Shown here piece by piece: positions 35,884-64,000 of a DNA stretch of 64,000 bases (positions are counted from its first letter, which is position 1; each line of letters opens with the position of its first letter). Both the position numbers and the translations under genes were made by a program. The notes under the pieces are model-generated. The model was not told the origin of the DNA. It made no database searches and saw nothing but the letters and a program-made list of their open reading frames with translations. The stretch is from Amaranthus tricolor (lineage: Eukaryota > Streptophyta > Magnoliopsida > Caryophyllales > Amaranthaceae): positions 38,929,422 through 38,993,421 of the forward strand of contig NC_080047.1 in NCBI RefSeq assembly GCF_026212465.1, given 5' to 3'.

Positions 35884-36540
35884 TTTTACTTGAGACCGTC
35901 TTTATAAAAGACACGTCTCAAATGGACCGGCCTATTATTACTAAAAAAAACAACTACCAAAAAAACACGTGTTGTGTAACTCTATTTAGAGTTGGTATTA
36001 TAACCTATTGAAGTTGGTAATAACCTATTAGAGTTAGTATTATAACTCATTAAAGTTGGTATTTGGAGTTAGTGTTATAAGGTATTAAAGTTGGTAGTTG
36101 GAATTGGTGTTATAACCTATTAAAGTTGGTATTTAAAGTTGGTATTATAACTTATTTGGAGTTTGTATTATAGCCTATTTGGAATTGGTGTTATAACTTA
36201 TTGAAGTTGGTATTATAACATATTAGAATTGGTATTATAACTTATTAAAGTAGGTATAAACAACAATTTAATAGGTAAAATGTCAAATCCAAATATCAGC
36301 TTTAATAAGTTATAATACCAACTCTAATAGGTTATAGTACCAACTTCAATCGGTTACAACACCAACTTCAAATAGGTTATAACACCAACTCCAATTATTA
36401 ACTTTAATAGGTTATAATACCAACTTTAATACGTTATAACATCAACTTCAATAGTTATAACACCAACTTTAAATATGATCAAACGCGTGAGTCAATTGGG
36501 TTGGGTCTGAGAGAATCGTCTTTTATAAAGATGGTATCTC
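35884..36540. mobile_element. Foldback element, GAGACGGTCTC family (copy C)
   Basis: The left end gagaccgtctttataaaaga and the reverse of the right end, gagataccatctttataaaa, are terminal inverted repeats. The interior is a run of 'ttggtattataacctatt' units that reverses direction near 36250, so the two halves are inverted copies of one minisatellite. There is no ORF. It is the largest and best-defined member in this window. Confidence 0.7.
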
Positions 36541-36661
36541 GGGAGAGTTGCTGAAAAGGTAGAGTTAGAACATCGAAGAAGCATAAGGAAAAACAAGAAA
36601 TGAATGTAACCGCAGTAGAGAGATGTTATGTCATTTATACTCAACCAGACAATATAAATTA

Positions 36662-37684
36662 GGAAAACTTGCTCAAAATAATCTCAACTATCACTCATTG
36701 TCCATAAATAATCTCAACTATCACTTACTTTTTTAATAATCTCAATTACTACTACAGTTTGTTCATAGCATACCCCTTCCTCTTATTACCGACTACAGCC
36801 GGTTAAAATTATACTGTTGGAATCTTCTTGCCCTTTCCTTCTATTTAAATGCTTTTTCTTCTTTCCCATTACTTCTCCCTCCATTGATGAATTTTAAAAC
36901 CCCAAAAAATAAAATTGAAAGTTCAAAATTTTGCTTTCTCTTCCAAATTCAAACATCATTGTTTTTCTAAGTTTTCTCCCATCCTTGTCATTTTCATTAC
37001 ACTCTCATCACTGTTTACCCTTTTCAACCCAACCTCAAATTGCATGCAAGCCGAATTCTTAAAAAATAAGAGTGTTCATATTTAACTTCATGTCTGGGTC
37101 AATTTATATGGAACAATATTGACACCAATAATCTAAGCCATTATTTGTCCATTTGAATTTACCCCCAAACCATAACTTAGCAGTGAACTTATCAAGTGCA
37201 CAATCCTAAACCAAAAAAAAAGGAAAAAAACAACATATAATAAAAAATAACAGATTTAACAAAATATTAACCTAATTGCAAACAAATTAAGAAAGAAAAA
37301 ACGAACATACCATTGAAGGACCTCAATCCAACAGCTTCGATTGATCTTCTGTGCTTTGATTGATCTTTTGTGCTTCGAAAGATTGGATTTTTAGGGTTAG
37401 AAATTTGATTTTGGGGATCAGATTTGGGACTATAGAGGGAAGTAGGTGTGGAATTATGAAGGGAATTAATGGGGAATGTTTCCGAGTATATGAATTAAAG
37501 ACTATAACAGAACAAAAAAAGGAAAAAGAAATTAAAAATATTTTTACCTGTTGTTACCGGTAATAAAAGGAAGGGGTATGCTATGAACAAACTATGGTGA
37601 TAGTTAGGATTATTTAAAAATAAGTGATAGTTGAGATTATTTCTGGCCAATGAGTAATAGTTGGAATTATTGGACAATTTTTCC
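36662..37684. mobile_element. Long-TIR non-autonomous element, ~1.02 kb
   Basis: The left arm (36662-36790) starts ggaaaacttgctcaaaataa and repeats 'aataatctcaactatcact' about three times. The right arm (about 37550-37684) is its inverted counterpart and ends in caatttttcc. Both arms end on matching blocks at about 36755-36790 and 37550-37590 (ccccttcctctt.tta..g and reverse). The interior lacks a transposase. The 16-bp word tgtcatttatactcaa flanks both sides (36629-36644, 37705-37720), outside the arms. Confidence 0.65.
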
Positions 37685-37740
37685 AAAACTTTAAATAAAT
37701 ACTTTGTCATTTATACTCAAATAAGCTTCCTACTTCTATT

Positions 37741-38331
37741 ACAATTAGGATTAGATTTTTTTTTTCAAAGGAACCTAATAATTTATTGATAAAAATATCA
37801 TATGACATTTACAAAAGAATAATAATCGATTAAATACGTAAAAATTTTAATCAAACAAAACTATATATAGAAAAAGTCACAATTCTTGTAAATGAGATCT
37901 AACATTGAAGTCTTCCCTATATCACATCGTTATTTGATGACACACCCTCCTTCCAGGGGTCTTTAAATCTAGTGTGACTTTGAAATAGGAATAAATTTTA
38001 TACAATTAATGGTATTAGTAGAATTGACACTCGTGTATACCTTTTTACCGTCGAATTGATAACAAGACTACAAACTATTACAATGAGAGACTGTAAAACC
38101 TAAGATATAGATAGAACAATTCTACAATATAGAGAGAATATAAAATATTTGTAGCTAAAAAGGAAAAAAGTAAAAATAAAGAGATTAGGGCAACTATAAA
38201 GTTAAGAGTAGCCCAAAATTAATAATGAAGGTTAGAATTGTTTTTGGAGAGAAAAAAGAAGGTGACAGAAGAGGGAGAAAGAAGGGAATTTCTTTAACAA
38301 AAAGGTTACATTACACAATTAGGATTAGATT
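37741..38331 (-). mobile_element. Retroposed insert with 17-bp target-site duplication
   Basis: The word acaattaggattagatt occurs exactly at 37741-37757 and 38315-38331. The ~557 bp between them begins, on the plus strand, with a T-run continuing the first copy, that is, a poly-A tail on the minus strand. This combination (long perfect target duplication plus A-tail) marks LINE-machinery-driven retroposition of an RNA. The body shows no ORF or SINE-type tRNA head that I can recognise, so the source RNA is unknown. Confidence 0.7.
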
Positions 38332-39550
38332 AGAGTACTATATTACTTCATCCGTGATTTAAATCTTGCACAATTTGACTATTCACATTTTCTGATACAC
38401 AATTTTAATCGTTTTCAATTGTTAATATCTCTATTTATATTTATTAAAAAATTATGGAAACTACAAATTAATATATTTTAGATCAGGACAATTCAAATAA
38501 GATTTCATATCATTATATTTTAACTTATAAATTAACAAAATTATAAAAATCAAATTTTGCTAATGAGTGCACAATAATCAAATAGAGCAAGATTTAAAGA
38601 AAAAACTATTATTTTACCATCACCACTAGGATTACTATTAATCTAAAAAGAAAATTGGTGAACTACTTAGTTCTTAATATACATAGGGATAATTGGTTGA
38701 TAATTTTACCAAATACCAACATAGCCACCTCACTCTCTTGACAAGTTTAGATTTATAAAAGCCATTTGAATGGCATTTTAGTTGAACCTTCTCACTACAA
38801 AACCTTGTTATATCTGCTCAATGTTGACATTCTCGTGTAGATCAGTCCAGTGTCCCATTTAAGGTTAGGGTTCGAGTGAAGAGATATTATATAAATCATA
38901 CCCACTTTTCTTTAAAGGAGAGCAAAAGAAATATGCGCAATCAAATTAAACCCCCAAGTAATGAGAGTTCATCTCTTGCGAAACCCATTTCTATATATAA
39001 TCCTTCTTTGATTCTCATTACACATTTAAATTAATTTTTATCTCATATGAACATTTCTCTCACTTTCTTATAAATCACACTTTTTTATCCACTTGTGGCA
39101 TATACCATGAGACAAAAAAGTATAATTTGACAAAGTAATTTATTGCCATGTTTATTGGGCTTTTTTTTAGTTTTTGTGATACATAAATTTTCAAATGAGA
39201 CAATTTCAGAGTGAGATAATCTCTATTAAGTTGACTAAATGTTAATTTACTAACTCACTTATAACCTTAAACTAATTAATTTGATAATATACTAATTATA
39301 TGAGTTATCTCATCCGGTAATTTATATCAATGAAGTAGCCAATATTTCACTCTCTCCATATCAAGACATTGACATGATTGTATATTATACAACTATAAAA
39401 AAGTCTGAAATCATTTAAATTGTATGAATGATAGTACAAAACAATTAAAAGAGGTGAATGAAAATAAAAGAATATGAAAAGGATATTATCATAAAAAAAC
39501 TATACGAAATAAAAAAGAGTAGACTAAAAAAAATGTGACAATCTCTTAGA

Positions 39551-39790
39551 TACATAGGCAATGTGTTCTTGGCAAATAACTAATAGCTGATAGCTAGTAT
39601 CTAATTAGAGTAACTGATTTGACCAGCGGATTTATGAGATGATTTGACTAACTAATATTCATAACAATAAATTATTTCAACCAGCTAATTTATCAAACAC
39701 TAAAATTAAATGGTTTTACTATCTAACCATTTATTTATGTAAAAAAAAACTAAAAATTTTCGTAAGCTCTTATTTTCAAACACCCCATAT
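39551..39790. mobile_element. MITE-like element (~240 bp)
   Basis: The left end gtgttcttggcaaataacta and the reverse of the right end, ggggtgtttgaaaataagag, are imperfect inverted repeats, and the interior contains tagctgatagct-type words. A related fragment is at 41150-41260. No ORF. Confidence 0.45.
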
Positions 39791-40234
39791 AAATTTAGGA
39801 AAAATTAATTTTAAAAATCTCTTCCAAAAATTTCAACTTTAAATTAATATTTAAAATTTCATGTTGGTCACCCGCATAGGGAGTTAAACATCTTAGGTGA
39901 CATTTTCATGTTGGTTCATGCGTCTATCCATAATACATCAATTTAAAAAAAATAAAAAAACAAAAAGGGAGAAGAGCACTCAGCCACTAAGCGTCTAAGC
40001 CACCCTTCCTTCCCGGCAATCGACACCATCAACCTTCCACTCTAGCAGCCAAGCAACCATTGACAACCGTCCATCCCACCCACAACCACTTGTAATGAGT
40101 AATGACAACGTAAATCATTTAAGATTAGATTTTTAAAAATAAAGTTATTATTGTGAAAGACCGTCTCTCAAATAAACAACCGTAAAACAAAATGTCATAT
40201 TCTTATTTTCTCATGAATAAGATGTTTTTGACTG

Positions 40235-41143
40235 GAATACACGGACACTTCCCTGAACTGGCGTGTCCCGTGTCGGACACGGACACGCGAAAATCCGTGT
40301 CCGACACGCCAAATGAAGTGTCCAATATTTTAATATTTTTTCGAACACGCGGACACGGCAAGGACACGGCAGGGACACGGCAAGCAGTCAAAGACACGTT
40401 TTTTTAAAAAAACTATTTTCCTTTCTTTTCTTCTCCGTTACTTCCCATGCTTCTGATAGATATGGTCTAGATATTGATGAATTATTACCACATTTATTAT
40501 CATTATTTTCAATTTTATCATCATTTTTTCCTAATTTTTGCAACCCATGAATGATTGAAACCAACCTTGAATCTCTATCTTCTTCAGAAAAAACAAAACC
40601 CAAATTCATAAACCCTTTAAGTTCTTCAAATTCAAGGTCAGATAAACTCTTACTTAATCCCTTCTTTTTCTTCTTATTGGTAATTTCTGGGTTTATTTCC
40701 TTTAATGGAGAAGAAATCAATTTTAATTTTATTTTTTCTGGGTTTTTTTCCTTTACTGATTTTGAATAATCTTCAAAATCTTCTGATATTTTCACTGAAA
40801 AAAATGATTTGCAGTTTTGATGTTAGAAGAACATAATTTAGAGAAGAATAAGAATCACTTAATTTTGTAGGGAATTTGAGGTAATTTTTTCTAGAAAGGG
40901 AATTTTAGTATGAATTGTTGGCAAAGCTGGGATTTCTAAATTTGATGTGGGTATTTCTGGGAATTTTTTGGATTTGAATGGTTTTGTCTGGAATAAATTA
41001 ATAAAGATTGTAAAATTATCTTTAATTTGATATATTTATTATATTACCATTTTCGTGTCCCCGTGTCCGCCATTTTTAAGTTGGCGTTTTCCCGTACCCG
41101 TGTCGTGTCCGTGTCCGTGTTCGTGTCTGTTTTAGTGCAACCT
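40235..41143 (-). mobile_element. Gene-fragment-carrying element with GACACGG-rich ends
   Basis: The left end (about 40245-40400) is packed with gtgtcggacacggacacg words. The right end (about 41055-41135) has the same words in the opposite orientation (cgtgtccgtgtccgtgttcg). The GC-rich ends contrast sharply with the AT-rich surroundings. Between them lies a piece of a cellular gene (DUF1685; separate entry). No transposase is present, so it would be non-autonomous, similar in kind to Pack-type elements. The superfamily and the exact ends are not settled. Confidence 0.6.
40388..40800 (-). pseudogene. Captured fragment of a DUF1685 family gene
   Basis: The minus-strand frame runs about 135 residues. 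It carries the DUF1685 core: KKGLSKSLSDLEFEELKG, then FMNLGFVFSEEDRD, LVSIIHGLQKLGK and SRPYLSEAWEV. The function of DUF1685 proteins is unknown. Upstream of the frame the sequence reads cattttttttcag-like, a typical intron acceptor, so part of an intron seems to have come with the exon. Downstream the frame runs into the GACACGG repeats and stops after KKTCL, so the usual C-terminus of the family is missing. The apparent start in this frame is a GTG, which fits a truncated exon rather than a gene start. I call it a captured, non-functional piece. Confidence 0.65.
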
Positions 41144-41149
41144 AGGTTT

Positions 41150-41260
41150 TTGAACAAGCTGCTGTAATCAGCTATCAGTTGGTCAAACCATTTAATAAAA
41201 TCAGTTGGTCTGCCACTGTAATTAGCTATCAGTCATTTGCCAAACACCTACAATTTTCTA
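41150..41260. mobile_element. MITE fragment related to 39551-39790
   Basis: Contains agctatcagttggtcaaacc and catttgccaaacacct, close to the words of the element 1.5 kb upstream. Only one end is clear. Confidence 0.35.
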
Positions 41261-41854
41261 TTTTATTTATTTTGCATCATTTACGAGTAAAATTTCTCAC
41301 ATTATAATTTGAAATGATTTACAATGAGGAAGATATAAGAGTATAGTTTATATTGAAATTTTTATTGCAACAAAGATTTATGGCTTTTTGATTTTAAATT
41401 ATAATGAATAACATTAAAATATCTTATTAAGTTATTTGTGATATTGTTGATGATGTTGGCTATAAAAAGTCAATTTTAAATAATTTCTTTATTATTACCA
41501 ACAAACTAAGAATGAAATTGCGTATATTTAATTTCACACTCGATCTAAACAAAATTCATTTTATAGCATCAGGGAAAAAAAATATTATATTATTTTTTTA
41601 AAGTTCACATAATATTCAAAAAATTAATAAACTCAAATTAAAATAATGATATTTTTTTCAGTATGTTATCTTTAAGATAATTGGGGAAAACAATTCTTGG
41701 ACAAAATATTGTATTAATTATAAATTAGAAATTAAGAAGATTTGATTAATTTTCATCAACAATGAAGTATAAACAGCAATTTTTAATAATTGGTTAGCAA
41801 GGACAAATATATGAATGCCATGAAGCACGATTTCTTATTTTATACAATGATGAT

Positions 41855-41889
<35 letters not shown>

Positions 41890-42659
41890 GCGGACTAGCG
41901 GTTGATATTTATTTATTAATTTGTAAAGAGTAAATATCCATCACTAATTAAAGCCAAGAAAACGACAAACTTACTCTTGCTTTCATCCCCATTCATTTTC
42001 ACACATCAAAGCTGTCATCAAATTCCCACATGTTAAAAAGAATAGAAAATCATAATTTACAAATTATTGTAAAAGATAAAAATATACTAATAAAATAAGC
42101 AAAATATAAAAAGATAAATTACAATTTTAAAAATATCACCTTATCAAATCTCTCCAGATGAGTGTGATTTGTCAAGTTGGTAAATAACAGTTATTAACTT
42201 AGAGTTTGCTCCATATTAAATTACAGAGAGATTACTTTTAACACATAAATCGTTGTGAGAAACGGTCACTTCGAGAGACGCATAAGATAGATGAGCTAAA
42301 TAATCTAATTGATACAAATTTTCAATTAGTTAATTTACCAAATATTAACATTAATTAATTTGACCACACAACCCTCTATTTATATCAAAATAAGCTAAAA
42401 TCTTCCAATAAGCTATTTTACCAAATATCACTATATTTTTGTTAAAGCAAATCAAGTAGCCAGGTTCCCTTAAAATACCAAGAACTTGTCTACAATCTAC
42501 ATATACTTCATATCTTTCTCTCTCTTATTTCTCTAATCATCCTTTCCATTCCAACTTCTCACAAAATTTCTCGTTCCCCTCTCAAATATATCCCAGCAAA
42601 AGCAATTTCAGCTACCAAATTTTTTATTTCACTCATTTAATTAAAAAAAAAAGCTTAAA

Positions 42660-62276
<19,617 letters not shown>

Positions 62277-62849
62277 AAATTGGTGGATTTTTTAAGCAAT
62301 TTATGGCTTTTTTTTTTTCTTGAAAAATACATGTATTCTTTTATTTCCTCCTCAAATACTTATTTTCTTAGAGATAAAGAAGCATACATTTTATGTGAAT
62401 ATGGAATTTGCACTAAATGTATTATTGTATATGTTTAGGTTTATTGAGACCCGATGTAAGTTATTATTTTATGAATTATCACTATATTAATATACAACTT
62501 ATGGGGTGAATTACGATGCCATTATACTGCACTTTGTATAGTAATAGGTTGTTTGGAAATATAGTTTTTTTGTTGGCTTTAGACCTTTTATTTTGTCAAA
62601 ATTTTATAAAATTTCTCGATAAATATCTTTTAAGTTACAAAGAAAAAACAGTCAATATCCAATAACTAAATTTATCACAAAAAATCTCCTTAAATAGTTT
62701 GACTCATTGCACACAACCTACACCACTTTGAGTAACTCATTAGATGAGTAAGGCGCACAATTCCAATAACAAACACGATTGTGCTACATATGATGCACAA
62801 CTATTTGACTTTAATTCATTTTACCCCTTCTCCACCTCAACGGCAACTC

Positions 62850-63125
62850 TCCTTTTAAGACGATCTAAGCCATCAGTTCTAAGTTTAGTCCTATCAATTT
62901 CAAGATCTAAAATACTAATTTTAAAATTTAAAAGGCTAATTTCAAGACTTTACGTATTCAAAGTTTGTAATGTTTTGAGTCATAATACTTTAAAGTTGGA
63001 ATGAATATTTAAAGTCTTATAGTTGGTCTGTTAAGTCTTAAAATTGATCTTTTAACTCTTGGTATCAACTTAATGTCAAATCCAAAGACTTAGAATTGGT
63101 TTTTTAAATCTTAGAATTGATAATC
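62850..63125. repeat. Inverted minisatellite resembling 47870-48180
   Basis: Units such as tttcaagatctaaaatacta on the left and gtcttaaaattgatctttta on the right, the same words as the block in SWEET intron 4. Confidence 0.5.
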
Positions 63126-63310
63126 ACTACAAAAAAAAAAAAGTGAAATATTAACAAATTTTGTAGTAAAACACCAACAAATTCCCTACAGAATTTTCTC
63201 TTGTTGGTATTTATCAACAAGTTCCCTACAGGCGCTAAATATATTGGCATTTACCAATAAGTTTCCTATAAACACTAAGTATATTGACATTTACCTACAA
63301 GATACCTACA
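63124..63310 (+). mobile_element. Possible CACTA-type transposon end with subterminal repeats
   Basis: It begins cactacaaaaaaaaaaaa, like the ends of plant CACTA transposons. It is followed by three ~54-bp units built on 'acaaattccctacag' and 'attggcatttacc'. The opposite end is not seen in the window. Confidence 0.35.
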
Positions 63311-64000
63311 GAATTAATTTAAGTTTTGAAATTGATTTTTTAAATCTTTAAATTACTTAAAAAAAGTAATTAAGTCAGTCCAATAAGATGCATTTCACAA
63401 GAAAAACATATCATCAGATTAAACAGGAAAGATAATTTCTAAGGAATATGTCTTCCTCCCTCTAGTTTTTTGCATTCAATCTCTAAGTCTAAATTCATCA
63501 GATTATTTCTAACTTTGACCCTTTAAGTAATCTTTAGTTATTTTTGCTCTCTTTTTATGTTTCTAAAGCTCTAACTTTCAATCTTTTTTATTGGTTGCTA
63601 TTCGTCTTTTCTTATGGCCAATTAGTATTTGCATCTCCCCAACCATTTCATGTATCTTCATTTCAAACAAAAGTCTAATATTCTGATCCATATAGTAGTG
63701 ATGGTCTACTGGTCATTTGATAGAACTTTACCTATAATTTTAGGGACACTCCTCGATCACATAATTTTTCTCTGTTGCCGCTTTTTATTTTTGCCACCCA
63801 CAGTAATTCTATGGGCCATATTTTATTGAATATCCCTATTAAACTGAAATATCAATGTATTTTCTATAAAAATATATTATAGTAGTTTGTATAAAAGAAA
63901 TACTTAAGAATAATTTATTATTAGGCTCTAAAGGGTCTACCTTACTTTGCTTTGTTTTTTTCTCAAACAAGCACTAACACAACTTTTTATTTTAAGCAAA

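Larger units (their letters stand above)
32752..42659. other. Intergenic region between MATE and SWEET genes: repeats and dead gene copies
   Basis: No intact gene was recognised. Items are listed separately: a hairpin (33876-33928), a YJU2/CWC16 pseudogene (35270-35680), a foldback element (35884-36540), a long-TIR element (36662-37684), a retroposed insert (37741-38331), a MITE (39551-39790), a DUF1685-carrying element (40235-41143) with a MITE fragment beside it (41150-41260), and a poly-A tract (about 41860-41886). The stretch 32760-33870 is AT-rich, possibly old LTR-like sequence, but I cannot support that. Confidence 0.6.
62277..64000. other. Downstream region of the SWEET gene: repeats only
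   Basis: After the SWEET 3' end the sequence holds an inverted minisatellite (62850-63125) and a possible CACTA-type end (63124), with ~54-bp repeats to about 63310. No recognisable gene appears up to the window edge. Confidence 0.55.

Overview
This is nuclear DNA of a flowering plant, probably a eudicot. The genes are split by short-to-long GT-AG introns, are very AT-rich outside exons, and sit among plant-type transposons (Ty1-copia, Stowaway and other MITEs, a Cassandra-like 5S-bearing LTR, LINE relics). The many short inverted repeats built on a GAGACGGTCTC-like end remind me of Caryophyllales genomes (spinach, beet, quinoa relatives); that placement is an impression, not proof. Nothing bacterial (operon, CRISPR) is present.

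Layout. (1) 1-4221, minus: 5' part of a spermidine-synthase-fold SAM-dependent methyltransferase-like gene that runs off the left edge. (2) 5168-11025, minus: a complete 11-exon gene for the condensin II kleisin subunit CAP-H2. (3) 13396-23304, minus: a complete 8-exon gene for the mitochondrial dihydrolipoyl acyltransferase (E2) of the branched-chain 2-oxoacid dehydrogenase. (4) 23305-31061: a gene-poor stretch with tandem and foldback repeats. (5) 31062-32751, plus: a two-exon MATE/DETOXIFICATION transporter. (6) 32752-42659: a gene graveyard with a decayed processed copy of a YJU2/CWC16 splicing factor, a long-TIR element, a retroposed insert with a 17-bp target duplication, and a repeat-bounded element carrying a piece of a DUF1685 gene. 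(7) 42660-62276, plus: a six-exon SWEET16/17-like sugar transporter with 735 bp of coding sequence spread over 19.6 kb. (8) 62277-64000: repeats only.

The SWEET gene is inflated by transposons. Intron 4 (12.6 kb) holds an antisense Ty1-copia element of 8,027 bp with two LTRs, a TATAT target duplication, two frameshifts and an altered protease motif, and also a Cassandra-like solo LTR with a perfect TGTAA duplication. Introns 2, 3 and 5 carry MITEs and TA microsatellites.

The five intact genes have unrelated housekeeping or transport roles (methyl/aminopropyl-transferase fold, chromosome condensation, Val/Leu/Ile breakdown, organic-compound export, vacuolar sugar flux), and nothing suggests that they act together. 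I found no convincing new biological system. The most unusual items are the DUF1685-carrying element, the perfectly flanked retroposon and two poorly described inverted-repeat families. All exon boundaries were worked out by eye from splice signals, phase and protein-family memory.
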